This document shows, piece after piece, positions 32,009 through 40,109 of a DNA stretch of 64,000 bases. This DNA comes from Aeromicrobium sp. Root344. GTDB taxonomy: Bacteria > Actinomycetota > Actinomycetes > Propionibacteriales > Nocardioidaceae. The position numbers were made by a program, and so were the translations under genes. Position 1 is the first letter of the stretch. Each line of letters begins with the position of its first letter. The stretch is taken from assembly GCF_001425755.1 (NCBI RefSeq), contig NZ_LMDH01000001.1:1496060-1560059 (forward strand). The letters are read 5' to 3'. Under the pieces are notes generated by a model. That model ran no database searches, was not told the origin of the DNA, and saw only the letters and a program-made list of their open reading frames with translations.

Positions 32009-33102
32009 CGCGCCAGCTCGCCCACCTGGTCGGACTCGACGAGGAACCCGTCGTGACCGTGGTCGGACTTCACGACCTCGAGCGACCCGGATCCCGGGAT
32101 GCCGTCGGCGAGCTCCTGCTGCTGGTGGAGCGGGTACAACCGGTCGGAGTCGATGCCGGCGACGATCGTACGAGCGGTGATCCGCGACAGCGCAGCGGCG
32201 ATGCCACCGCGATCGCGGCCGACGTCGTGGCTGTTCATCGCCGCACTCAGCACTACGTACGAGTTGGCGTCGAAGCGGCGGACCAGCTTGGCGCCGTGGT
32301 GCTGCAGGTAGGACTCGACGGCGAACCGGCCGTCGTCCTGCACCGATCGGCCGAACCGCGCGGCGAGCTCGTACTCGCTGCGGTAGCCGATGTGGGCGAT
32401 GCGTCGCGCCAGGTCGAGACCTTGGAGCGGTCCTTGCGGCCCGTCGTAGTAGTCGCCGCCGAAGTACGCCGGGTCGGCCCGGATCGCGTCGATCTGCGTC
32501 GCGGAGAGCGCGATCTGCTCGGCCGAGGCAGCGGCGCTGGTGGCGAGCAGGAACAGGCGTTCGACGCGCTCCGGCTGCCCGATCGCCCACTCGAGCGCGC
32601 GCATGCCGCCGGCCGAGCCGCCGATGACGCCTCGCCAGCGGTCGATCCCCATCCTGTCGGCGAGGGCGACCTCGGCGCGCACCTGGTCGCGGACCGTCAG
32701 CGGCGGGAACGAGCCACCCCACGGCAGCCCGTCGGGATCGCGCGAGGCCGGCCCGGTCGAGCCCTGGCAGCCCCCGAGGATGTTGGCCGCCACGACGTAC
32801 AGCCGATTCGTGTCGATGGCCTTGCCCGGTCCGACCACGGCGTCCCACCAGCCCGGAGTGGGGTGGCCGGCGCGGGCCCGCCCGGCGACGTGGCTGTCAC
32901 CGGTCAGGGCGTGCAGCACCAGCACCGCGTTCGACCCGTCGAAGCGTCCCCACGTCTCGTACGCCAGGCGTACGTCCGGCAGCGTCGCCCCCGAGTCGAG
33001 CGTGACGTCGCCGATGTCCGCGAGCTTCCTGGCGCCCAGCGGATCCCCCTCCCGCCACGCACCCGTGACGAGAGAGGAATCGATGCTGGGGCTGATCGTC
33101 AC
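31993..33102 (-). CDS. metX: Homoserine O-acyltransferase (MetX)
   Basis: 369-aa alpha/beta-hydrolase-fold enzyme that acylates homoserine (acetyl-CoA expected) in methionine synthesis. The N-terminal block is LAYETWGRFDGSNAVLVLHALTG, the nucleophile elbow GGSAGGMRALEW, the catalytic Asp in DSDRLYPLHQQQEL and the His in DHGHDGFL. GTG 33102 is the start; the MetY stop is only 10 bp upstream, so translation is probably coupled. Acetyl versus succinyl specificity cannot be assigned by inspection, but pairing with MetY (O-acetylhomoserine sulfhydrylase) favours acetyl. Confidence 0.93.
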   Translation of the reverse strand: MTISPSIDSSLVTGAWREGDPLGARKLADIGDVTLDSGATLPDVRLAYETWGRFDGSNAVLVLHALTGDSHVAGRARAGHPTPGWWDAVVGPGKAIDTNRLYVVAANILGGCQGSTGPASRDPDGLPWGGSFPPLTVRDQVRAEVALADRMGIDRWRGVIGGSAGGMRALEWAIGQPERVERLFLLATSAAASAEQIALSATQIDAIRADPAYFGGDYYDGPQGPLQGLDLARRIAHIGYRSEYELAARFGRSVQDDGRFAVESYLQHHGAKLVRRFDANSYVVLSAAMNSHDVGRDRGGIAAALSRITARTIVAGIDSDRLYPLHQQQELADGIPGSGSLEVVKSDHGHDGFLVESDQVGELARQLLG

Positions 33103-33112
33103 GCTCGGTCGA

Positions 33113-34402
33113 TCACTTCGCCGCGCGGAAGCCGGCGTCGAGGTCGGCGAGGATGTCGTCGATGCCTTCGAGGCCGACCGCGAGGCGTACGAGCCCGGGG
33201 GTCACGCCGGTCGCGGCCTGCTCCTCCGCCGACAGCTGCGAGTGCGTCGTGCTCGCCGGGTGGATCGCCAGGCTGCGCACGTCGCCGATGTTGGCGACGT
33301 GGCTGAACAGCTCGAGCGAGTCGATGAACGCCTTGCCGGCCTCGAGCCCCCCGGGCAGCTCGAAGGTCAGCACGGCGCCGGCGCCCTGCGGGACGTACTT
33401 GTCCGCCAGCGCCTTGTACGGGCTGGAGTCGAGGCTGGCCCACGTCACGGTGCTGACGTCCTCACGGGCCTCCAGCCACTCGGCGACCCGGCGGGTGTTG
33501 GTGATGTGCCGCTCGACCCGGAGGCTCAGCGTCTCGAGTCCCTGGGCCAGCAGGAACGCGCTGAACGGGCTGATGGCCGCACCGATGTTGCGGAGGTACT
33601 GCACGCGCAGCTTGGCGATGTAGGCCGCCGGGCCGAGCGCCGCGGCGTACTGGAGGCCGTGATAGCTCGCGTCGGGCTCGGTGAACCCGCCGAACTTGTC
33701 GCCGTGTGCGCCGTAGTCGAACGTCCCGCCGTCGATCACGACGCCGGCGATCGTGGTGCCGTGGCCGCCGATGTACTTGGTCGCCGAGTGCACGACGGTG
33801 TCGGCGCCGTGCTTGAGCGGGTTGAGGAGGTACGGCGTCGCGATCGTGTTGTCGACGATGAACGGGACGCCGACCTCCTTGGCGACCGCCGAGATGGCCT
33901 CGAGGTCGAGGATGTCGCCCTTGGGGTTGCCGATCGTCTCGCCGAAGTAGGCCTTGGTGTTGGCCTTGGTGGCGGCGCGCCACTGCTCGGGATCGTTGGG
34001 GTCGGCGACGAAGCTGACCGCGATGCCGAGCTTGGGGAAGCTGTGGCGCAGCAGGCTGTCGGTGCCGCCGTAGAGGCTCGACGACGCGACGATGTGGTCG
34101 CCGGCCTCGGCGACGTTCGTCAGCGCACCGGTCGTGGCGGCCTGGCCGGAGGCGAACAGCAGCGCGCCGACGCCACCCTCGAGGGCGGCGAGCCGCTCCT
34201 CGACGACACCCTGGGTCGGGTTGATGATGCGGGTGTAGATGTTGCCCGGCTCGGCGAGCGAGAACAGCGCCGCAGCGTGGTCCGTGTCGCGGAACTGGAA
34301 CGACGTCGTCTGATAGATCGGCAGCGCGCGGGCTCCGGTCGTGGGGTCAGGGGTCTGGCCCGCGTGGATCTGCTTGGTCTCGAAGGACCACTGGTCGCTC
34401 AT
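33113..34402 (-). CDS. metY: O-acetylhomoserine sulfhydrylase (MetY)
   Basis: 429-aa PLP enzyme of the Cys/Met metabolism family that makes homocysteine from O-acetylhomoserine and sulfide. The internal-aldimine Lys is in HSATKYIGGHG (about 210), the phosphate-binding loop is in FASGQAATTGAL, and YTRIINPTQGVVEERLAALEGG identifies the MetY branch by length and inserts. ATG 34402 has GGGAG about eight bases upstream. It is the first gene of the metY-metX operon. A dyad GTCGAAGGTC/GACC-TCGAC lies 14 bp before the start. Confidence 0.95.
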   Translation of the reverse strand: MSDQWSFETKQIHAGQTPDPTTGARALPIYQTTSFQFRDTDHAAALFSLAEPGNIYTRIINPTQGVVEERLAALEGGVGALLFASGQAATTGALTNVAEAGDHIVASSSLYGGTDSLLRHSFPKLGIAVSFVADPNDPEQWRAATKANTKAYFGETIGNPKGDILDLEAISAVAKEVGVPFIVDNTIATPYLLNPLKHGADTVVHSATKYIGGHGTTIAGVVIDGGTFDYGAHGDKFGGFTEPDASYHGLQYAAALGPAAYIAKLRVQYLRNIGAAISPFSAFLLAQGLETLSLRVERHITNTRRVAEWLEAREDVSTVTWASLDSSPYKALADKYVPQGAGAVLTFELPGGLEAGKAFIDSLELFSHVANIGDVRSLAIHPASTTHSQLSAEEQAATGVTPGLVRLAVGLEGIDDILADLDAGFRAAK

Positions 34403-34415
34403 GATGGTGTCTCCC

Positions 34416-34437
34416 GTCGAAGGTCTGTGACCTCGAC
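34416..34437. promoter_or_regulatory. Imperfect dyad in the metY leader
   Basis: GTCGAaGGTC-TGT-GACCTCGAC, nine paired bases with one bulged A, just upstream of the metY ribosome-binding site. It could be an operator for a sulfur-metabolism regulator or an RNA hairpin. I see no convincing SAM-riboswitch sequence. Confidence 0.35.
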
Positions 34438-34527
34438 AGTGACAGCGGATTCGTGCGCCGCGACGGCATCTCACGATGCGAAAGTCGCGGGGCCGCCAGC
34501 AGTGATGGTGCTACGAGGGAAGCGCCC

Positions 34528-35847
34528 TCAGCACATCGAGAACGGCTGCGCGGTGCTCTCGAGGACCGACAGCCAGAGGTCGCCGTCGGGCGAGACGCTG
34601 TGCGAGCCGGAGGTGACGAACGGGATCGGCACGTGCACGAAGCGGTGGCGCCGGCGGCCGACGACCATGTCCGTACGCCCGGCCATCGCGGCGTGGACGG
34701 CGGTCTGGGCCAGGCGCGCGCAGTAGACCGAGTCGGAGGCGTCGGCCGGCACGGAGCGGATCGCGTAGCCGGGGTTGAAGTAGCGCATCGTCAGCGGCTG
34801 GTTGCGGTTGGCGAAGTCCTTGCTGATCTGCTCGCGCAGGAACCCGGCGATGTCACCCAGCACGGCGTTGCCGCTGGCGTCGCGGCGGTCGCTGGCCGGG
34901 ATGAGGTCCTGGCCGGCGCCCTCGGCGAGCACGATGACGGCGCTGCCGCGCTCGGCGACCCGTCGCTCGAGCAGTGCCAGCAGGCCGTTGTCGCCGTCGA
35001 GCGAGAAGCCGACCTCGGGGATCAGGACGAAGTCGGCGTCGTGGTTGGCCAGCGCCGCGTAGCACGCGATGAACCCCGCGTGGCGGCCCATGACCTTGAC
35101 GATGCCGACACCGCCGACGGCGGCCTCGACCTCGACGCGGGCGGCCTTGATCGACTCGGCGGCCTTGGCGAACGCCGTGGAGAAGCCGAAGCTCTGGCCG
35201 ATGTGCGGGATGTCGTTGTCGATCGTCTTGGGCACACCGACGACACCGATCGAGAGTCCGCGCGCGGCGATCTCGGCGCCGATGTTGTGGGCCCCACGCA
35301 TCGAGCCGTCGCCGCCGATGACCATGAGGATGTCGATGTCGAGCTCGACGAGCCGGTCGACGATCGCGGAGGGGTCCTGGGCGCCGCGCGACGAGCCGAG
35401 GATCGTGCCGCCGCGCTCGCTGATGCGGGACACGAAGTCGGGCGTCAGCTCGACGACGTCGTGGCCGTTGGACTCGATGAGGCCGGCGTAGCCGTGCTGG
35501 AAGCCGACCACGTCGCGTACGCCGTAGTGGGTGTTGAGCTCGAGGACGATCGCCCGGATGACGTCGTTGAGGCCGGGACACAGGCCGCCGCAGGTCACGA
35601 CGCCGACCTTGGTCGTGGCCGGGTCGAAGAAGATCTTCTGGCGTGGTCCACCGGACTCGAACGTCGGCAGCTCGGCGAGCGGCACGCCGCGCGACGCGAT
35701 CAGCTCGAGCGTGTCGTCGTAGAGGATGCGGTCGGTCTCGCCGACGTAGTACTCGTTGGTCGTTCGGCCCTCGACGTAGAGCGCGAGAGGCGAGTCGACG
35801 GTGCATGCACCGAGCGAACGGACCTGGAGATCGGAGAGGGAGACCAC
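34528..35847 (-). CDS. ATP-dependent 6-phosphofructokinase, plant/trypanosome-like
   Basis: 439-aa phosphofructokinase. The donor-binding motif is GGDGSMRGA (Gly at the key position, unlike the GGDD of pyrophosphate enzymes), and PKTIDNDIP has Lys where classic ATP enzymes have PGTIDND. That Gly/Lys pair plus the ~90-residue N-terminal extension marks the long group seen in plants, trypanosomes and some bacteria, which use ATP. MGRHAGFIA and GFSTAF complete the substrate site. The start GTG 35847 follows TAGCAT by six bases, a leaderless layout. It phosphorylates fructose 6-phosphate in glycolysis. Exact donor remains to be tested. Confidence 0.88.
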   Translation of the reverse strand: MVSLSDLQVRSLGACTVDSPLALYVEGRTTNEYYVGETDRILYDDTLELIASRGVPLAELPTFESGGPRQKIFFDPATTKVGVVTCGGLCPGLNDVIRAIVLELNTHYGVRDVVGFQHGYAGLIESNGHDVVELTPDFVSRISERGGTILGSSRGAQDPSAIVDRLVELDIDILMVIGGDGSMRGAHNIGAEIAARGLSIGVVGVPKTIDNDIPHIGQSFGFSTAFAKAAESIKAARVEVEAAVGGVGIVKVMGRHAGFIACYAALANHDADFVLIPEVGFSLDGDNGLLALLERRVAERGSAVIVLAEGAGQDLIPASDRRDASGNAVLGDIAGFLREQISKDFANRNQPLTMRYFNPGYAIRSVPADASDSVYCARLAQTAVHAAMAGRTDMVVGRRRHRFVHVPIPFVTSGSHSVSPDGDLWLSVLESTAQPFSMC

Positions 35848-35853
35848 AGGACA

Positions 35854-35859
35854 ATGCTA
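35854..35859 (-). promoter_or_regulatory. -10 element of a leaderless promoter for the phosphofructokinase gene
   Basis: On the minus strand TAGCAT is followed by six bases and GTG 35847. No ribosome-binding site is present. Confidence 0.5.
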
Positions 35860-35899
35860 TCCGAGGAAAACCTCACGTTTGACCGCGATGTCGGCCGTA

Positions 35900-36400
35900 T
35901 CAGGGAGTGAACACGAGACAGGTTGACGTCGCGGTGGCGAGCAGGCGCCCGGCCGCATCCTTGATGTCGGCCTCGACGAATGCCGCGCGCGAACCCGGTT
36001 TGGTGACCCGCCCCTCGGCCGTCACGAGCCCGGTCTCGGTCGTCATGCCGCGGAGGTAGTTGATGGTGAGGTCGAGCGTCGTGTAGGCCATGCCGGCCGG
36101 CAGCGTCGACTGCACGGCACAGCCGCACACCGAGTCGAGCAGCGTCGCCGCGAACCCGCCGTGGACCGAGCCGATCGGGTTGTAGTGCGACTCGTCGGGC
36201 GTCGCCGTCATCGTCGCGACGCCAGGGCTGACGCTGGCCAGCTCGAGGTTGATGTGGCTCGCGATCGGTGGCGCGGGGAACTTCCCGTCGATCATCGCCT
36301 GCAGGTAGTCGAGGCCGGACATCGTGAGCGCCTCGATGGCCTGGGGCCGCGGATCGACCCAGGTGATGGTCTTGTGCTGGGCTGCCTGGTCGAGCGTCAT
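35900..36400 (-). CDS. PaaI-family hotdog thioesterase
   Basis: 166-aa hotdog-fold protein. The family motif HYNPIGSVHGGFAATLLDSVCG sits in the middle (about 90-110), followed by YTTLDLTINYLRGM and an acid-rich strand. It would hydrolyse acyl- or aryl-CoA thioesters. ATG 36400 has GAGGCGCGAC upstream; the longer frame to 36457 crosses the divergent HxlR promoter and is rejected. It is divergent from the HxlR regulator across 46 bp, which makes it a likely target. Confidence 0.88.
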   Translation of the reverse strand: MTLDQAAQHKTITWVDPRPQAIEALTMSGLDYLQAMIDGKFPAPPIASHINLELASVSPGVATMTATPDESHYNPIGSVHGGFAATLLDSVCGCAVQSTLPAGMAYTTLDLTINYLRGMTTETGLVTAEGRVTKPGSRAAFVEADIKDAAGRLLATATSTCLVFTP

Positions 36401-36446
36401 GTCGCGCCTCTTCTCGTACGGGGTCACAGCAGCGTACCATCTGGGT

Positions 36447-36941
36447 ATGGAATCCAAACCCAGCGCTTCGGAGCCCGTGATGGCCGACTACGACTCGGGC
36501 ACCTGCTCGATCGCGAGGACCGCGCAGATCCTCGGCGATCGCTGGTCCGTGCTGGTCGTCCGCGACCTGTTCAACGGCGTGCGCCGGTTCGACGCCCTGC
36601 AGCAGCATCTCGGCGTCGCGCGGGACGTCCTCACCAAGCGGCTCGCGCTCCTGGTCGACGAAGGTCTTGTGGCGAAGCGTCCCTACCGCCCCGAGGGTGA
36701 GCGCGCTCGGCACGAGTACGTCCTCACGCCGGCCGGTCGCGACCTGCGCACCGTCATGGTGGCGCTGATGGACTGGGGCGACACCCACCGTCCTGGCCAG
36801 GACGGGCCACCGATGTCGCTGCGGCATCGCGACTGCGGCGCCGAGATCCACGCGCACCTGACGTGCGCCGCAGGTCATGAGATCGACTCGACGACTCGTG
36901 CCGAGCTCGTCGCACTCCCCGGCGCCAGGCTCGCGGGGTGA
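36447..36941 (+). CDS. HxlR-family winged-helix regulator
   Basis: 164-aa regulator. The HxlR core is MADYDSGTCSIARTAQILGDRW, with GVRRFDALQQHLGVARDVLTKRLALLVDEGLV forming the wing-helix and a Cys at GTC near residue 19. Some family members sense electrophiles through such a Cys. TACCAT plus six bases before ATG 36447 suggests a leaderless mRNA; ATG 36480, with GGAG upstream, is the alternative and gives the usual family N-terminus. It is divergent from the thioesterase and convergent with the monooxygenase. Confidence 0.87.
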   Translation: MESKPSASEPVMADYDSGTCSIARTAQILGDRWSVLVVRDLFNGVRRFDALQQHLGVARDVLTKRLALLVDEGLVAKRPYRPEGERARHEYVLTPAGRDLRTVMVALMDWGDTHRPGQDGPPMSLRHRDCGAEIHAHLTCAAGHEIDSTTRAELVALPGARLAG

Positions 36942-36942
36942 C

Positions 36943-38427
36943 TCAGGCGTACGTGTAGTCGTCGAGGGGGAAGCTGCCGGCTTCGCGGAACGCGTTGATC
37001 GTCGAGGTGGGCCGCAGCAACGTCGCCATGCCGTGCTGGTTGAAGTAGTACGACCGCGAGGTGGCGCAGCTGCCGTTGACGAACACGGAGTCCTCGAGCC
37101 GGTCCGTCATCCGGGCGAGGAACTCGGCGTTGGCGTGCTCCGTGACCTCGAAGGTCGCGGCTCCGCGCCGGTCGACCTCGCGGAGCAGGCGTTTGAGGTG
37201 TTTCATCTGCGACTCGATCGTCGTGAAGTAGGACAGCCCCGAGTACGAGTAGGGGCTGTTGAGCGACACGAAGTTGGGGAAGCCCGGCACGGCAACCCCC
37301 TCGTACGCCTGGAACTGCTGCTCGCGCCAGAACTTCCCGAGGTCCTTGCCACCGCGTCCGATGACCTCGAACGCCGGGAAGTTGGTGTCCCACAGGTTGA
37401 AGCCGGTCGCGAGCACGAGGGTGTCGATCTCGGTCTTCGAGCCGTTCTCGGTGACGATCCCGTCGGGTTCGATGCGCGCGATCGGCGTGGTCTCGAGGTG
37501 CACGTTGGCACGGTTGAACGTCGGGAAGTACGTGTTGGAGAACGTCGGCCGCTTGCAGCCGAACGTGTAGTCGGGCGTGAGCTTGCGGCGCGTCTCGGGG
37601 TCCTCGACCTGCCGCGCGAGGTGCCGCAGCGCCAGCTTCTCGACGCTGCGGTTGAGCAGCTTGGCGCGGCGATACTTGAGCACCCCGGCGACCATGATCA
37701 GCTCGAGGATTCCGCTGCCGATCGTGCGTACGAGGCGCTGGGCGAGCGGCACCCGGGCATAGAGCTTCTGCACGCGCTCCGGGATCGCGCGATCACCCTT
37801 GGGCGTCACCCAGATCGCCGTGCGCTGATAGACCGTGAGCTCCGCCAAGCGGGGCGCGATCTCCGGGATCAGCTGCACGGCGGTCGCCCCGGTGCCGATC
37901 ACCGCGGCCCGCCGGCCCTCGAGCTCGATCGAGTCGTCCCAGCGCGTCGTGTGGATCACGGTCCCGGCGAAGGTGTCGATGCCCGCGATCGCCGGGAACG
38001 CCGGCTGCGACAGGAAGCCCGTCGCGGTCAGGAGCAGGCGGGCGTGCAACCGCTCCCCGCCGGCGATGTTCACGGTCCAGTGCTTCCCGTCGTCGTCCCA
38101 GACCGCGCCGTCGACGACGGTGTCGAACCGCATGTGCCGCCGGACGTCGTACTTCTCGGCGACGTGTGTCGCGTACGCCTTGAGCTCGGCCCCAGGTGCG
38201 TAGAGCCGCGACCACGAGGGATTGGGCTCGAACGAGTAGGAGTAGGTCGACGACGGGATGTCGACCGCGAGGCCGGGGTAGCGGTTGACGTGCCAGGTGC
38301 CGCCCAGGTCGCTCTCGCGCTCGAGGATCACGAGATCGTCGCGGCCGAGCTTCCGCAGCTGGATGGCCGCACCGATCCCGCCGAATCCTGCGCCCACGAT
38401 CACCGCGTCGTGGATGGTCTCGGCCAT
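36943..38427 (-). CDS. Flavin-containing monooxygenase, Baeyer-Villiger type
   Basis: 494-aa class B flavoprotein monooxygenase. The FAD site is AVIVGAGFGGIGAAIQLRKLG, the fingerprint FAGTVIHTTRWDD fits FxGxxxHxxxWD of Baeyer-Villiger monooxygenases, and the NADPH site is RAAVIGTGATAVQLIPEIA. It would insert oxygen into ketones or oxidise sulfides; EthA and MymA are mycobacterial relatives of this kind. GGGAGGACTC precedes ATG 38427. The promoter contains the second copy of TCCAGATA-N7-TATCTGAA, linking it to the SDR pair at 27 kb, so an alcohol-ketone-ester route is a reasonable hypothesis. Confidence 0.9.
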   Translation of the reverse strand: MAETIHDAVIVGAGFGGIGAAIQLRKLGRDDLVILERESDLGGTWHVNRYPGLAVDIPSSTYSYSFEPNPSWSRLYAPGAELKAYATHVAEKYDVRRHMRFDTVVDGAVWDDDGKHWTVNIAGGERLHARLLLTATGFLSQPAFPAIAGIDTFAGTVIHTTRWDDSIELEGRRAAVIGTGATAVQLIPEIAPRLAELTVYQRTAIWVTPKGDRAIPERVQKLYARVPLAQRLVRTIGSGILELIMVAGVLKYRRAKLLNRSVEKLALRHLARQVEDPETRRKLTPDYTFGCKRPTFSNTYFPTFNRANVHLETTPIARIEPDGIVTENGSKTEIDTLVLATGFNLWDTNFPAFEVIGRGGKDLGKFWREQQFQAYEGVAVPGFPNFVSLNSPYSYSGLSYFTTIESQMKHLKRLLREVDRRGAATFEVTEHANAEFLARMTDRLEDSVFVNGSCATSRSYYFNQHGMATLLRPTSTINAFREAGSFPLDDYTYA

Positions 38428-38441
38428 GAGTCCTCCCAGAC

Positions 38442-38464
38442 TTCAGATAATCAGAATATCTGGA
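38442..38464. promoter_or_regulatory. Operator TCCAGATA-N7-TATCTGAA (copy 2, before the BVMO)
   Basis: Read on the minus strand, it matches the 27009-27031 site at both 8-bp ends including the outer asymmetric bases. It lies 15-37 bp before the monooxygenase ATG, over candidate -10 sequences. Confidence 0.75.
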
Positions 38465-38518
38465 CCCAGTGAACCACCTCTCGCGGCGCGTGACAACCGG
38501 CACGGGGCGACGATGCGG

Positions 38519-38524
38519 CAAGAT
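38519..38524 (+). promoter_or_regulatory. -10 element of a leaderless promoter for the SIMPL gene
   Basis: CAAGAT, six bases, ATG 38531; no Shine-Dalgarno. Confidence 0.4.
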
Positions 38525-38530
38525 GGCCGC

Positions 38531-39193
38531 ATGACGCTCGACATCACCGTGCGCGGCTCAGCCGAGCAGCACTATCCCGCCGAACGCGCGATCGTGTCGA
38601 TGGCCGCGGCCGTCGAAGGACCCGATCGGCAGCAGGTCTTCCAGGACGCCGTCGCGATCCACGATCCACTGGTCTCGCAGCTGCGTGAGCTGGTCGAGCT
38701 CCGCGCGGTCGGCCCGTGGTCGAGCGACCAGGTGCGGGTCTTCAGCCACCGGCCGTGGGACGCGGAGGGCAAGCGCGGTGAGCCCGTGCACGTCGCCCGG
38801 GTGCAGGTCGGCGCCGAGTTCACCGACTTCGAGCGGCTCAGCGGATTCCTCGACTTCTGGTCGGGCAAGGACGGTGTCGAGGTCGCCGGCATCGGGTGGG
38901 ACGTGGGTGTCAAGAACCGCCGGTCGTACGAGGCCGAGGTCCGCAAGGCGGCCGTGGACGACGCCGTCAACAAGGCCCAGTCCTACGCCAACGCCGTCCG
39001 GCGCGGCAAGGTCATGGCGGTCCAGCTCGCCGACCCCGGAATGCTGACCCACCACATCGAGAGCCCGGCCGCGTTCCCGATGCTGGCCAAGTCGGGCTTC
39101 GCCGACACCTCCGACGGCGGGCCGGAGCTCGACCTGACCCCCGCCGAGATCGTCATCCACGTCGACGTCGACGCCCGCTTCGTCGCGGAGTGA
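38531..39193 (+). CDS. SIMPL (DUF541) domain protein
   Basis: 220-aa SIMPL-family protein. It begins with the family strand ITVRGSAEQHYPAERAIVSMA, continues with KNRRSYEAEVRKAAVDDAVNKAQSYANAVRRG (the long helix) and ends in a conserved strand EIVIHVDVDARF. Unlike many relatives, it has no signal peptide, so it should be cytoplasmic. The function of the family is unclear. The ATG follows CAAGAT by six bases. Convergent with the TSUP permease 9 bp away. Confidence 0.85.
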   Translation: MTLDITVRGSAEQHYPAERAIVSMAAAVEGPDRQQVFQDAVAIHDPLVSQLRELVELRAVGPWSSDQVRVFSHRPWDAEGKRGEPVHVARVQVGAEFTDFERLSGFLDFWSGKDGVEVAGIGWDVGVKNRRSYEAEVRKAAVDDAVNKAQSYANAVRRGKVMAVQLADPGMLTHHIESPAAFPMLAKSGFADTSDGGPELDLTPAEIVIHVDVDARFVAE

Positions 39194-39202
39194 TCGCGCC
39201 GG

Positions 39203-39970
39203 TCAGTCGAAGAACACGATCTTGACCAACGCCACCACGCCGATCACCAGGATCACCGCGCGGAGCACGGGCGGTGGCAGGCGGCGGCCGATCCTCGCGC
39301 CCAGCTGACCACCCAGCAGGCTGCCGGCGGCGATGAGCCCGACGACCTTCCAGTCGATCTTGTCCCACGCCACGATCATGAACGCGAGGGCCGCGACCGC
39401 GTTGACGATCGTCGCCAGCACGTTCTTGATGCCGTTGATGTCCTGCAGCCCGATCGTGAGCAGGACACCGAGCAGGCCGACGAGCAGGATGCCTTGGGCG
39501 GCGCCGAAGTAGCCGCCGTAGATCCCGGCGGCGTACACGCCGAGCGGCAGGACCCACTCGGAGGCACGCGGCGGGGCGCCTGGCTCGGCCCTCCGGCGAG
39601 CCGTGCGGCGTTGGACCGCCGGCCCGGCGACGACCATGACGAGCCCGATCGAGATCAGGACCGGGACGATGGCCCGGAACGAGTCGGCCGGCAGCACCAG
39701 CAGGAGGATCGCGCCGCTCAGGGCACCGAGCACGGAGGCCGGTGCGAGTCGCAGCAGGAGTGCACGGTGACGGAGCGCCTCGGCACGGTAGCCGTGGACG
39801 CCGGAGAGCCCGCCGGCGACCAGGCCGATGTTGTTCGAGACGTTGGCCGTGAGCGCCGGGTAGCCGAACAGCAGCAGCGTCGGGAACGTGATGAGCGTGC
39901 CAGAGCCGACGATGACGTTGATCATGCCGGCCCACACGCCGGCCGCGAAGATCACGATCGCCTCGATCAC
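39203..39970 (-). CDS. TauE/SafE (TSUP) family sulfite/organic anion exporter-like permease
   Basis: 255-aa membrane protein with eight predicted helices arranged as two repeats, each led by a Gly/Asn-rich stretch: IVGSGTLITFPTLLLFGYPALTANVSNNIGLVAGGLSG in the first, GIYGGYFGAAQGILLVGLLG in the second. This matches the TSUP family that transports sulfite, sulfoacetate or related organic anions. The start is GTG 39970 with GGGAGGTGA four bases upstream. The substrate is not evident from neighbours. Confidence 0.87.
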   Translation of the reverse strand: MIEAIVIFAAGVWAGMINVIVGSGTLITFPTLLLFGYPALTANVSNNIGLVAGGLSGVHGYRAEALRHRALLLRLAPASVLGALSGAILLLVLPADSFRAIVPVLISIGLVMVVAGPAVQRRTARRRAEPGAPPRASEWVLPLGVYAAGIYGGYFGAAQGILLVGLLGVLLTIGLQDINGIKNVLATIVNAVAALAFMIVAWDKIDWKVVGLIAAGSLLGGQLGARIGRRLPPPVLRAVILVIGVVALVKIVFFD

Positions 39971-40008
39971 GCGCTCACCTCCCGTCGCCCGACCCGAGTC
40001 TCGCGCAG

Positions 40009-40031
40009 CCGGCCACAGGCGAGGTGGCCGG
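40009..40031. other. Hairpin in the divergent spacer before the esterase
   Basis: Perfect 8-bp arms CCGGCCAC / GTGGCCGG around AGGCGAG. It lies 38 bp upstream of the TSUP gene start and 79 bp before the esterase. It is upstream of both genes, so a terminator role is unlikely; purpose unknown. Confidence 0.4.
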
Positions 40032-40091
40032 GCCTGACAAGGGCCTCTGACCTGCGCAAACGTGGCTCACCGATTTGAGCCCGGAACATAC

Positions 40092-40105
40092 CGAGCGTAC
40101 GCTCG
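40092..40105. promoter_or_regulatory. Perfect palindrome over the esterase promoter
   Basis: CGAGCGTACGCTCG is a perfect 14-bp palindrome. It contains TACGCT (40098-40103), which lies six bases before ATG 40110 and looks like a leaderless -10. Repressor binding would block it. Confidence 0.55.
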
Positions 40106-40109
40106 AAGC

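Noticed and set aside
34403-34500. SAM riboswitch before metY
   Set aside because: I could not find a conserved SAM-II or SAM-IV core; only a short dyad is visible. A covariance-model search would settle it.
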